DNA of 64,000 bases from the NCBI GenBank assembly GCA_963847675.1, contig CAWKAP010000008.1, forward strand, positions 620,001 to 684,000, written 5' to 3'. Position 1 is the first letter of the stretch. Every line of letters starts with the position of its first letter. Below, piece by piece: positions 47,313 through 55,589 of the stretch. Origin of the DNA: JADJWR01 sp963847675 (lineage in GTDB: Bacteria; Pseudomonadota; Gammaproteobacteria; Burkholderiales; Burkholderiaceae_F). The notes beneath the pieces were generated by a model. It did not search any database and was not told the origin of the DNA. It was given only the letters and a program-made list of their open reading frames with translations. A program made the translations under genes and the position numbers.

Positions 47313-48335
47313 CTACGCGTAGCGCTCCCGGGCAAGCGCGGCGCCGGCGGCGAGCGCCTCGAGCTTCTTCGCCGCCGTGTCGCGGTCCATCGGCGCCATG
47401 CCGCAGTTGGTGCAGGCATACAGCCGCTCGCGCGCCACGAACTGCAGCGCGCGGCCGATCGTGTCGGCGACCTCGCCCGGCGTCTCCACCGTGTCGCTCG
47501 CCACGTCGATCACGCCGACCAGCACGTCCTTGCCTTCGAGCAGCCGCATCAGGTCCATCGGCACGTGCGAGTTGGCGCATTCGAGCGAGACCTGCCTGAT
47601 CGAACTCTTCGCCAGCGCCGGGAAGACCTGCTCGTACTGGCGCCACTCGTGGCCGAGCGTCGACTTCCAGTCGATGTTGGCCTTGATGCCGTAGCCGTAG
47701 CAGATGTGCACCGCGGTCGTGCAGCGCAGTCCTTCGGCGGCGCGTTCGAGCGCCCGCACGCCCCAGTCGGCCGCCTCCTTCATGTAGACGTTGAAGGCCG
47801 GCTCGTCGAACTGGACCACGTCGACGCCGTCGGCCTCGAGCGCGCGCGCCTCCTGGTTGAGCAGTTCGGCGAAGGCCAACGCCATCTTCACCCGGTCGCC
47901 GTAGTGGCGGTCGGCCACCGTGTCGACGATCGTCATCGGCCCCGGCAACGTGAACTTCAGCTTCTTCTTCGTGTGCGCGCGCGCCAGCCTTGCCTCGGTC
48001 GCATGCACGCGGCCCTTCAGTTTCAGCGGGCCGACCACCTGCGGCACCATCGCCTTGTAGCGGTCGGCGCGGATGCCCATCTCGACCTTGTGCTCGAAGT
48101 CGATGCCGTCGACCGCCTCGAGGAAGCCGTGCACGAAGTGCTGCCGCGACTGCTCGCCGTCGCCGACGACGTCGAGCCCCGCATCCTCCTGCAGCTTCAG
48201 CCACAGCAGCGTCGCGTCGCGCTTGGCCTCGGCGAGCGCTGCGCCCTGCGCGCGCCACTGCGGCCAGAGCTTGTGCGTCTCGGCGAGCCAGTCGGGTTTG
48301 GGCAGGCTTCCGGCGAGGGTGGCGGGGAAGAGCAT
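47313..48335 (-). CDS. MetE-like cobalamin-independent methionine synthase (catalytic domain only)
   Basis: A 340-residue protein homologous to the C-terminal catalytic half of MetE. Probable zinc ligands are seen in VHICYG (His and Cys), LECANSH (Glu) and CTNCGM (Cys). FPATLAGSLPKP opens the domain and LPGPMTIVDTVADRHYG is a conserved segment. It lacks the N-terminal half that full MetE uses for the folate substrate, so the methyl donor may differ. It has an AGGAGG ribosome-binding site before MLFPATLAG. A much longer frame upstream runs through the aminopeptidase gene and is noise. Confidence 0.88.
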   Translation of the reverse strand: MLFPATLAGSLPKPDWLAETHKLWPQWRAQGAALAEAKRDATLLWLKLQEDAGLDVVGDGEQSRQHFVHGFLEAVDGIDFEHKVEMGIRADRYKAMVPQVVGPLKLKGRVHATEARLARAHTKKKLKFTLPGPMTIVDTVADRHYGDRVKMALAFAELLNQEARALEADGVDVVQFDEPAFNVYMKEAADWGVRALERAAEGLRCTTAVHICYGYGIKANIDWKSTLGHEWRQYEQVFPALAKSSIRQVSLECANSHVPMDLMRLLEGKDVLVGVIDVASDTVETPGEVADTIGRALQFVARERLYACTNCGMAPMDRDTAAKKLEALAAGAALARERYA

Positions 48336-48384
48336 CGGTGTCCTCCTAGAGCGGTTCCTCGGCGCGGGATTCCTGCCTTCGTCG

Positions 48385-48447
48385 CCCCGGCGGAGGCCGG
48401 GGCCCAATTGGCGATGCAGGAAACTGGATCCCGGCCTTCGCCGGGAT
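48385..48447. repeat. paired REP-like palindromes in the intergenic region
   Basis: Two GC-rich hairpins lie 25 bases apart between divergent genes: CCCCGGC-GGAG-GCCGGGG (48385-48402) and ATCCCGGC-CTTC-GCCGGGAT (48428-48447). The second, inside CTGGATCCCGGCCTTCGCCG, is the form of extragenic palindrome dispersed in many proteobacterial genomes. Only this locus carries them in the window. Confidence 0.65.
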
Positions 48448-48569
48448 GACGAGGCCGGGCGTGGTGGCGCGACAGAGTGAGCGAAGTTTGGCACGCGCGC
48501 CGAACGCCGCGCGTGATGGACAATCGCGGCCGTCGCGCATCTCGCGCCATTTTCCGGATGGATCTGTCG

Positions 48570-49970
48570 ATGAGTTCTGCTGCCTTCACCACGAATTCGC
48601 GCGGCGCGGCCGCGCTCCTGCTGCTGCGCGAAGGCGACTTTGCCCATTGGCTGCGCGCGGCGCCGGCCCCGCAACGGCGCTGGCTGCAGGCCTCCGGCTG
48701 CAAGGGACGGCCGGGCGAACTGGCGCTGCTGCCCGGCGACGAACCGCCGATGGCGCTGTTCGTGTTCGCCGACGACGGTTCGAGCACCGACTTCTGGCGG
48801 CTGGCCAGCCTGCCGCTGCGCCTTCCCGAGGGCGCCTGGCGGGCCGACGGCCTGGGCGCGGACGCGGCGAACCGGCTGGCGCTGGCGTGGGGCATCGGCG
48901 CCTACCAGTTCACCCGCTACCGCAAGGCCGAGCGCGCGCCGGCGGCGCTCGCCTGGCCGCGCGACGCCGACCGCGCGGCAGTGCAACGCGCGGTCGACGC
49001 GTCGGCGCTGGCGCGCGACCTGATCAACACCCCGGCACAGGACCTCGGCCCGACGGCCCTCGCGCGGGCCGCGCTGCAGATGGCGCGCAGGCACGGGATG
49101 CGCGCGCGGGTCGTCGTCGGCGACGCGCTGCTCAAGGGCGGCTACGGGCTGATCCACGCCGTCGGCCGCGCCGCCGCCGACGCGCCGCGGCTGATCGATC
49201 TCACGTGGGGCGAGGCGCGCCATCCGAAGGTGACCCTGATCGGCAAGGGCGTGTGCTTCGACTCCGGCGGGCTGGACATCAAGACCGCCGACGGCATGAG
49301 GCTGATGAAGAAGGACATGGGTGGCGCCGCGCACGCCCTCGCCCTGGCGCAGATGATCGTGCAGGCCAGATTGCCGGTGCGGCTGCGCGTGCTGGTGCCG
49401 GCAGTGGAGAACGCCATCGCCGGCAACGCCTTCCGGCCGCTCGACGTGATCACGTCGAAGAAGGGCCTGACGGTCGAGATCGGCAACACCGATGCGGAGG
49501 GGCGGCTGATCCTCGCCGACGCGCTCGACGAGGCCTGCCGCGACAAACCGGCGCTGCTCGTCGACATGGCCACGTTGACCGGCGCCGCGCGCGTGGCGCT
49601 CGGCCCCGAGTTGCCGGCGCTGTTCGTCAACGACGACCGGCTGGCCGCCGAACTGCTCGCGGCGAGCGAGCGCGAGGCCGACCCGATGTGGCGCATGCCG
49701 TTGTGGCAGCCGTACCGGCCGCGCCTGAAGAGCAGTGTGGCGGACCTGAACAACGTCGCCGAGGGGCCGATGGCCGGCGCCGTCCATGCGGCGCTGTTCC
49801 TGCAGGAGTTCGTCGCCGCCGGCGTGCCGTGGATCCACCTCGACCTCTTCGGCTGGAACCCGTGGGCGGCGCCGGGCCGGCCGGCCGGCGCGCAGGCACA
49901 GTGCCTGCGCGCGCTGTACGCGCTCATCGCCGCGCGGTTTTCGGCGCCGGCGAAGCGGTCGCGGCGATAG
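48570..49970 (+). CDS. leucyl aminopeptidase family (M17) protein
   Basis: A 466-residue metallopeptidase with two-metal catalytic residues. GKGVCFDSGGLDIKTADGM holds the first catalytic box, and the signature NTDAEGRLILADAL the second. Substrates are N-terminal residues of peptides in the cytoplasm. A start with ATG at 48570 (MSSAAFTTN) follows GGATGGATC. ATG at 48558 is also possible and an even longer frame starts at 48477. The N-terminal part is less conserved, as usual. It is divergent from the MetE-like gene. Confidence 0.9.
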   Translation: MSSAAFTTNSRGAAALLLLREGDFAHWLRAAPAPQRRWLQASGCKGRPGELALLPGDEPPMALFVFADDGSSTDFWRLASLPLRLPEGAWRADGLGADAANRLALAWGIGAYQFTRYRKAERAPAALAWPRDADRAAVQRAVDASALARDLINTPAQDLGPTALARAALQMARRHGMRARVVVGDALLKGGYGLIHAVGRAAADAPRLIDLTWGEARHPKVTLIGKGVCFDSGGLDIKTADGMRLMKKDMGGAAHALALAQMIVQARLPVRLRVLVPAVENAIAGNAFRPLDVITSKKGLTVEIGNTDAEGRLILADALDEACRDKPALLVDMATLTGAARVALGPELPALFVNDDRLAAELLAASEREADPMWRMPLWQPYRPRLKSSVADLNNVAEGPMAGAVHAALFLQEFVAAGVPWIHLDLFGWNPWAAPGRPAGAQAQCLRALYALIAARFSAPAKRSRR

Positions 49971-50122
49971 GTGGCCGAGGAGGCGACAGCGCCGGCGACG
50001 GCAGCGTGCCAGGCGCCCCTACGTGGAAGTCGGAACTCCAGCGGCCGGGCGGTGGAGGCGTCACATGAGTCGCCGCGTTTGCGTCTACCATCGGTGCAGA
50101 CCTCATCCACGGCCACGTTGCG

Positions 50123-50848
50123 ATGAACACTCCGAAGCCCGAACCCATGCCGGCGCTCGACCCCGACCCGGGCGTGCCGGTTTCCGTGAAGATCCGCGAG
50201 CGCCTGCAGAAGGCGCGCACGCGCTTCCACGCCAACGACAATATCGCCCGCTTCATCGAACCGGGCGAGCTCGACCGGCTCAAGGCGGAGGTCGAGGGCA
50301 AGCTGCTCGACGTGCTGAACAGCCTCGTCATCGACACCGACAACGACCACAACACGCGCGACACCGCCGGCCGGGTGGCCAAGATGTACCTGACCGAGGT
50401 GTTCCGCGGCCGCTACTCGGCGGCGCCGCCGGTGACCGAGTTTCCGAACGTCGAGGGGCTGAACGAGCTGATGATCGTCGGCCCGATCACCGTGCGCAGC
50501 GCCTGCTCGCACCATCTCTGCCCGATCATCGGCCGCGTCTGGATCGGCGTGATGCCGAACGAGCATTCGAATCTGATCGGGCTGTCCAAGTACGCGCGAC
50601 TGTGCGACTGGGTGATGAGCCGGCCGCAGATCCAGGAGGAAGCCGTCACGCGGCTGGCCGACCTGCTGAACGAACGGATGCAGCCCGACGGCCTGGCCAT
50701 CGTGATGGAGGCCGACCACTTCTGCATGCAGTGGCGCGGCGTCAAGGACAGCGACTCGAAGATGATCAACAGCGTGATGCGCGGCGTGTTCCTGAAGGAC
50801 GCCAACTTGCGCCGCGAATTCCTGTCGCTGGTCAACAAGAAGGGTTAG
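50123..50848 (+). CDS. folE: GTP cyclohydrolase I
   Basis: A 241-residue FolE, first enzyme of tetrahydrofolate and pterin synthesis, converting GTP to dihydroneopterin triphosphate. Zinc-site and active-site motifs are CSHHLCPIIGRVWIGVMP (residues 127-144) and DHFCMQWRGVKD. The start region is slightly long (MNTPKPEPMPALDPDPG). It is followed after 16 bases by a BLUF gene, so the two are likely co-transcribed. Confidence 0.95.
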   Translation: MNTPKPEPMPALDPDPGVPVSVKIRERLQKARTRFHANDNIARFIEPGELDRLKAEVEGKLLDVLNSLVIDTDNDHNTRDTAGRVAKMYLTEVFRGRYSAAPPVTEFPNVEGLNELMIVGPITVRSACSHHLCPIIGRVWIGVMPNEHSNLIGLSKYARLCDWVMSRPQIQEEAVTRLADLLNERMQPDGLAIVMEADHFCMQWRGVKDSDSKMINSVMRGVFLKDANLRREFLSLVNKKG

Positions 50849-50864
50849 GAACCCGGGAGCCAAG

Positions 50865-51293
50865 ATGCTTGTCCGCCTGCTTTACGCCAGCCGCGCCGCC
50901 GAGCCGGTCACTTCCGAACTGGTCGATTCGATCCTGCGCTCGTCGCACGCGCACAACCCGGCGCTGGGCATCACCGGCGTGCTTTGCTACGGCGGCGACG
51001 TGTACATGCAGGTGCTCGAGGGCGGCCGCGCGGCCGTCAACAACCTGTACAACACGATCGTGCGCGACTCGCGCCATCGCGAGGTGATGCTGCTGCAGTA
51101 CGAAGAGGTCGCGCAGCGGCGCTTCTCCGGCTGGACGATGGGGCACGTCAACCTGAAGAAGATCAACCCGTCGCTGCTGCTCAAGCACTCGGAGCTGCCC
51201 GAACTCGATCCGTTTGCGGTCACCGGCGCCGCATCGATGGCGCTGCTCGAGGAACTGATGGCCACGGCCTCGGTCCTCGGCCGCACGGGCTGA
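50865..51293 (+). CDS. short BLUF-domain blue-light sensor
   Basis: A 142-residue protein made of a BLUF domain (about residues 1-95) and a short helical tail. Photochemical residues are visible: Tyr7 (LLYAS), Asn31 (HNPALGITGVLCY) and Gln49 (YMQVLEGG). RRFSGWTMG corresponds to the Trp/Met switch on strand 5. It binds FAD and senses blue light. As a short BLUF it has no output domain and must act through partners. It is 16 bases downstream of folE. Confidence 0.93.
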   Translation: MLVRLLYASRAAEPVTSELVDSILRSSHAHNPALGITGVLCYGGDVYMQVLEGGRAAVNNLYNTIVRDSRHREVMLLQYEEVAQRRFSGWTMGHVNLKKINPSLLLKHSELPELDPFAVTGAASMALLEELMATASVLGRTG

Positions 51294-51303
51294 GCCCGAC
51301 GGG

Positions 51304-51864
51304 TCAGGCGCCGGATCCTGGTTTCAGGGGTTTGGCGAACACGCGGTTCTCGTACCGCTCGCCTTCGAAGACATAAGGCGTCGCGCCGAGATCCGCATAG
51401 CCCCGGCGCGCGTAGAAGTCGAGCGCGCGGCGGTTCTCGGCCCATGCCGTCAGCCACAGCGTGATGGCGCCGGCCGCCGCGGCAACGGCCTCCGTCTCGC
51501 CCAGCAGCGCCTTGCCGACCCCGGTGCCGGTGAAGCGCGCATGCACGTAAAGACGGTTCAGTTCGGACGCCGGGCGTGCCGCCACGCGTTCGTGCGACGA
51601 CCCGAGGGCGAGCTGCGCCAGGCCGATCATGTGCCCGGCGCGCTCCGCGACGATGAAGCGGGTGTGCGGCGCGGCGAGCAGCGCCGAAACCGGCGGCGCC
51701 GAAAGTTGCGAGAGGACCTCGCGCGCCAACGAGGGCCGGATGCCGTCCGTGGCGTAGGTTTCGAGAAAGACCTGCGTGGCCAGAACGCTGATGCACAGCG
51801 CGTCGGCGGCGGTGGCCGGCCGCAGGAAGAACTCACCGTGCCTGGCCGCGGACGCGTCGCTCAC
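51304..51864 (-). CDS. GNAT family N-acetyltransferase
   Basis: A 186-residue acetyltransferase. The acetyl-CoA motif A is visible in LNRLYVHARFTGTGVGKALLGETEAVAAAAG (Q/RxxGxG/A form as TGTGVG), then LWLTAWAENRRALDFYARRGYADLG. The substrate is unknown. It starts inside the stop of the threonine dehydratase gene (ATGA overlap), so the two are coupled. It is convergent to the BLUF gene, with 10 bases between their ends. Confidence 0.88.
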   Translation of the reverse strand: MSDASAARHGEFFLRPATAADALCISVLATQVFLETYATDGIRPSLAREVLSQLSAPPVSALLAAPHTRFIVAERAGHMIGLAQLALGSSHERVAARPASELNRLYVHARFTGTGVGKALLGETEAVAAAAGAITLWLTAWAENRRALDFYARRGYADLGATPYVFEGERYENRVFAKPLKPGSGA

Positions 51865-52832
51865 ACAGTCCCGTCGAGCAGCAGCTGCGCGTAGCGGGCG
51901 GCATCGATGTTGCCGCCGCTCAGGATGACGCCGACGCGCTGGCCGCGCAGCGGCATCACGCCTTCGAGCGCCGCCGCGGCGCCGAGGCAGCCGGTCGGTT
52001 CGACCACCAGCTTCATCCGTTCCATGAAGAAGCGCATCGTGCCGACGAGCTGCGCATCGCTGACGGTGAGGATGTCGTTGACCAGCGCCTGGATGACCGG
52101 GAACGTGAGCTTGCCGGCATGCTGCGTCTGCGCACCGTCGGCGATCGTCTTCGGCACGTCGATGTGCACGATCTCACCCTTGCGCAGGCTTTGCTGGACG
52201 TCGTTGCCGGCTTCCGGCTCGACACCGATCACGCGGCAGTCGGGCGACAGGTGCTTGGCGGCAACCGCGCAGCCGGAAATCAGCCCGCCGCCGCCGACGC
52301 ACACCAGCAGCACGTCGATGCCGCCGACATCCTGCACCAGTTCGAGCGCCGCCGTGCCCTGCCCGGCCATCACGTGCGGGTGGTCATAGGGCGGGATCAG
52401 CGTCATGCCGCGCTCGACCGCAAGCTGCGCGCCGAGTGCCTCGCGGTCCTGCGTGTAGCGGTCGTACAGGATCACCTCGGCGCCGTAGCCCCTGGTCGCG
52501 GCGATCTTCAGCGGCGGCGCGTCCTGCGGCATCACGATCAGCGCCGGCATGCCGAGCAGCCGCGCCGACAGGGCGATGGCCTGCGCGTGGTTGCCGCTGG
52601 AGAACGCGATCGCGCCGCCGGCCTTCTGCTGCGGCGAGAACTGCGCCAGCGCGTTGTAGGCGCCGCGGAACTTGAAGGCGCCCATGCGCTGCAGGTTCTC
52701 GCACTTGAAGTACAGCTGCGCGCCGGTCATTCCGTCGGCGGTGCGCGAGGTCATCACCGGCGTGCGATGCGCCACGCCGCGCAGCCGCGCCGCGGCGGCT
52801 TCGATGTCGGCGAAGGAAACAGGCAGGGTCAT
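51861..52832 (-). CDS. threonine/serine dehydratase (PLP-dependent)
   Basis: A 323-residue fold-type II PLP enzyme. The Schiff-base lysine is in MGAFKFRGA (K54), the phosphate-binding loop is GGGGLISG, SSGNHAQAIA positions the substrate, and the C-terminal SGGN is present. The catabolic form without an ACT regulatory domain, at this length, suggests threonine dehydratase or serine racemase-like activity. It is coupled to the GNAT downstream. Confidence 0.92.
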   Translation of the reverse strand: MTLPVSFADIEAAAARLRGVAHRTPVMTSRTADGMTGAQLYFKCENLQRMGAFKFRGAYNALAQFSPQQKAGGAIAFSSGNHAQAIALSARLLGMPALIVMPQDAPPLKIAATRGYGAEVILYDRYTQDREALGAQLAVERGMTLIPPYDHPHVMAGQGTAALELVQDVGGIDVLLVCVGGGGLISGCAVAAKHLSPDCRVIGVEPEAGNDVQQSLRKGEIVHIDVPKTIADGAQTQHAGKLTFPVIQALVNDILTVSDAQLVGTMRFFMERMKLVVEPTGCLGAAAALEGVMPLRGQRVGVILSGGNIDAARYAQLLLDGTV

Positions 52833-52899
52833 GGAGTGCGGCCCGGGCAGTGATCGATTGGGACGGCGCAGTCTAGGGCGGTGTGCCGGCAGAAGCGAT

Positions 52900-53997
52900 T
52901 CAGCGAGACGCCTCGCCGCACATCCGGTAGGCGGCGCGCAGCAGTTCGTGAAAGTGCCACAGGCCCGACTCGTGCCGCGGATTCAGGCGGCCGGCAACGT
53001 ACGAGCCCGAGGCGAGGCCGCGCTGCACCGCCTCGCAGATGGCGATGTCCTCGCGCTGCACTGCGTCGCTGAAGCGCTGGTCTTCGAGGCGCGCCTCGGC
53101 GCCGACCTCCGGCGCGTAGAAGTAGTCGAATTCGACCCGGCAGCGGTCGACGCCGAGCGGAACGACACGATTGGTCTGCAGGCGGCCGGGCAGCATGTTG
53201 AGCATGGTGTTCGGAAACAGCCACCAGTACAGCGCCTCGCCCTGAGCGTACGGGCCGCTGCCCGCCAAAGGACTCGACTGCAGGCTCGACCAGCGTGCCG
53301 TGCGGGTGGCGTAGCGGTCGGCGTCGAGCAGCGGCGCCAGCGTCGGGTGAACGCAGCCGACGTGGTAGCCCTCGAGGTAGTTGTCGACGTAGACCTTCCA
53401 GTTGCACGCGACCTCGTAGCTGGCGCGGCGGTCGAATTCGTGGCCCGCCGGCGAGGCGTTGCCGAGCCGCGCATCGATGCCGTCGACCCACTGCTCGAAT
53501 GGCGGCGCGGCGGCGTCGAGCGCGGCGAACGCCAGCCCCTGCCACGCCGCGACGCGTGCCTGCGGCAGGCGGATGGCGGCGACGTCGAAATCCTTGGCCC
53601 GGCCCATGTCCGGCGCGCCGAGCAGCCGGCCGTCGAGCGCGTAGCGCCAGCCGTGGTAGCGGCAGACCAGTTGTTTCGCGCCGCGCCCGTCGCACGCGGC
53701 GAGTGGGCCCGCGCGATGGCGGCACACGTTGTGCAGCGCGCGCAGTTCACCGTCGTCGCCGCGCACGATGAGCAGCGGCACGCCGGCGATCTCCGCCAGC
53801 GCGTGGTCGCCGGCGCCCGCGACCTGCGCGGCATGCGCCACCAGCTGCCAGCTGCGCGCAAACACGTTCTCGCGCTCGGCGCCGGCGAACTCTGCCTGCG
53901 TGTAGCACGCCGCCGGCAGCGTCGAGGCGGACCCCGCCGCCTGTGGCGCGAGCGCCGCGTACTGCGGATCACATTGGCGGTGGTGCCGGTCGTTCAT
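52900..53997 (-). CDS. Rieske-type aromatic ring-hydroxylating oxygenase alpha subunit
   Basis: A 365-residue protein. The Rieske cluster ligands are CRHRAGPL (Cys and His) and CRYHGWRY (Cys and His). The mononuclear-iron site includes DNYLEGYHVGCVHP (Asp, His, His). The C-terminal catalytic region is the SRPBCC-type. No reductase or ferredoxin gene is adjacent, so electron partners lie elsewhere. The substrate is unknown; such single alpha genes include carnitine, glycine betaine and aromatic oxygenases. The start is the ATG at 53997, 64 bases from the divergent pcm. A 10-codon extension is possible. Confidence 0.9.
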   Translation of the reverse strand: MNDRHHRQCDPQYAALAPQAAGSASTLPAACYTQAEFAGAERENVFARSWQLVAHAAQVAGAGDHALAEIAGVPLLIVRGDDGELRALHNVCRHRAGPLAACDGRGAKQLVCRYHGWRYALDGRLLGAPDMGRAKDFDVAAIRLPQARVAAWQGLAFAALDAAAPPFEQWVDGIDARLGNASPAGHEFDRRASYEVACNWKVYVDNYLEGYHVGCVHPTLAPLLDADRYATRTARWSSLQSSPLAGSGPYAQGEALYWWLFPNTMLNMLPGRLQTNRVVPLGVDRCRVEFDYFYAPEVGAEARLEDQRFSDAVQREDIAICEAVQRGLASGSYVAGRLNPRHESGLWHFHELLRAAYRMCGEASR

Positions 53998-54061
53998 GGT
54001 CGGGCGGCGGCAGATGACGCCGGTCATTGTAGGTACGCTGCCGCGGCCTAGACTGCAATCG

Positions 54062-54805
54062 ATGACACGTCCAATGATGCTGCGCCGTCGCCTGCTCGCT
54101 GCCGGACTGGCCGCGCCGATCGGTGCGGCGTGCGCGGCCCGCGACGACTACGCACAGGCCCGCGAGCGGCTGCTCGTCGAGATCGAGCGCGACATGCGCG
54201 CGACCGCCGGCACGACCGGCCGCGAGCGGCTCGATCCGCGTGTCGCGGCCGCGCTCGGCAGGGTGCCGCGGCATCGCTTCGTGCCGGCGCAGCTCGCCGG
54301 GCGCGCCTACGAAAACCGGCCGCTGCCGATCGGGCACGAGCAGACGATCTCGCAGCCGTTCATCGTCGCGCTGATGACCGAGCTCGTCGATCCGCAGCCG
54401 ACCGACCGCGTGCTGGAGATCGGCACCGGCTCCGGCTACCAGGCGGCGGTGCTGGCCGAGCTGGTGGCGCATGTGTACACGATCGAGATCGTGCGCCCGC
54501 TCGGCGAGCGGGCCGCCGTGCTGCTGAAGGAACTCGGCTACGTCAACATCGACGTGCGCATCGGCGACGGCTATCTCGGCTGGCCGGAGGCGGCGCCGTT
54601 CGACGCAATCGTGGTGACCGCCGCGCCCGACCACATGCCGCAGCCGCTGATCGATCAGCTCGCCGCGGGCGGGCGGCTGATCGCCCCGATCGGCAGCCGC
54701 TACGGCATCCAGCGGCTGCAGCTGCTGCGCAAGGACGCGCAGGGTCGCGCGGTGACGCGCAGCGTGCTCGAGGTGCGCTTCGTGCCGCTGACGCGTGAGC
54801 GCTGA
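54062..54805 (+). CDS. pcm: protein-L-isoaspartate O-methyltransferase, exported form
   Basis: A 247-residue protein with an arginine-rich signal-like start (RRRLLAAGLAAPIGAACAA, residues 9-27) before a PCMT domain. The SAM motif is VLEIGTGSGYQAAVLAEL, with HRFVPAQLAGRAYENRPLPIGHEQTISQPFIVALM upstream, the usual PCMT core. It methylates damaged isoaspartyl residues. The leader suggests function outside the cytoplasm, perhaps the periplasm, which is unusual because SAM is cytoplasmic. The exact start (54062 or 54071/54074) is open. Confidence 0.88.
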   Translation: MTRPMMLRRRLLAAGLAAPIGAACAARDDYAQARERLLVEIERDMRATAGTTGRERLDPRVAAALGRVPRHRFVPAQLAGRAYENRPLPIGHEQTISQPFIVALMTELVDPQPTDRVLEIGTGSGYQAAVLAELVAHVYTIEIVRPLGERAAVLLKELGYVNIDVRIGDGYLGWPEAAPFDAIVVTAAPDHMPQPLIDQLAAGGRLIAPIGSRYGIQRLQLLRKDAQGRAVTRSVLEVRFVPLTRER

Positions 54806-54806
54806 A

Positions 54807-55430
54807 ATGAGCAGCGGCTTCGCCAACCCGCGCGAGACCTGGGACGCGCGCTTCGCCGGCGACGACTACATCTTCGGCACCGCGCCGAATGTGTTTCTCG
54901 CATCGCAACGGTGGCGACTGGTCGCCGGTCAGCGCGCCCTCGCCGTCGCCGACGGCGAAGGGCGCAACAGCGTGTGGCTGGCGCAGCAGGGCCTCGTCGT
55001 CACCGCGTTCGACATCGCGCCGCGCGGCGTGGCCAAGGCCCGCACGCTGGCGGAGCAGGCCGGCGTGACGGTCGACTTCCAGGTCGCCGCGGTCGAGGCG
55101 TGGGACTGGGCGCCGGAGGTTTTCGACGTGGTGGCTGCGATCTTCGTGCAGTTCGCGCCGCCGGCGGTGCGCGAGCGGATGTTCGCCGGCATGCTGCGCA
55201 CGCTGAAGCCGGGCGGCTGGCTGCTGCTGCAGGGCTACACGCCGCGCCAGCTCGAATACCGCACCGGCGGGCCACCATGCGCCGGGCATCTGTATACGGA
55301 GGATCTGCTGCGGCAGGCCTTCGCGGGGCACGAGATCGTCGAACTGCGCGAGCACGACGACGTGCTGACCGAAGGCTCGCAGCATTCGGGCCTGTCGGCG
55401 CTGATCGACTGCGTGGTGCGCAGGACGTAA
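54807..55430 (+). CDS. class I SAM-dependent methyltransferase
   Basis: A 207-residue methyltransferase with the motif ALAVADGEGRNSVWLAQQGLVVTAFDIA (motif I, with D at strand end) and FDVVAAIFVQFAPPAVR. The YIFGTAPNVFLAS and GPPCAGHLYTEDLLRQAF segments are seen in TehB-like/thiopurine-type small methyltransferases. The substrate is not known. A GTG four codons upstream (54795) would overlap the pcm stop; the ATG just after it is preferred. Confidence 0.85.
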   Translation: MSSGFANPRETWDARFAGDDYIFGTAPNVFLASQRWRLVAGQRALAVADGEGRNSVWLAQQGLVVTAFDIAPRGVAKARTLAEQAGVTVDFQVAAVEAWDWAPEVFDVVAAIFVQFAPPAVRERMFAGMLRTLKPGGWLLLQGYTPRQLEYRTGGPPCAGHLYTEDLLRQAFAGHEIVELREHDDVLTEGSQHSGLSALIDCVVRRT

Positions 55431-55589
55431 GTGGGTCGAGCGAGCACGCGATCGCAGGCGAGTGCGAAACCTGCTTCGGTACGGAGGTGCGTGCCCGGGC
55501 GCCGCACGCGCCGGGGTTTGCCGGTCCTTGGGTCGCGGCCGGTGGTCTAATCGGCGCCGTTTCCGGTTCTTGTCCGCATCGAAGCCGCC

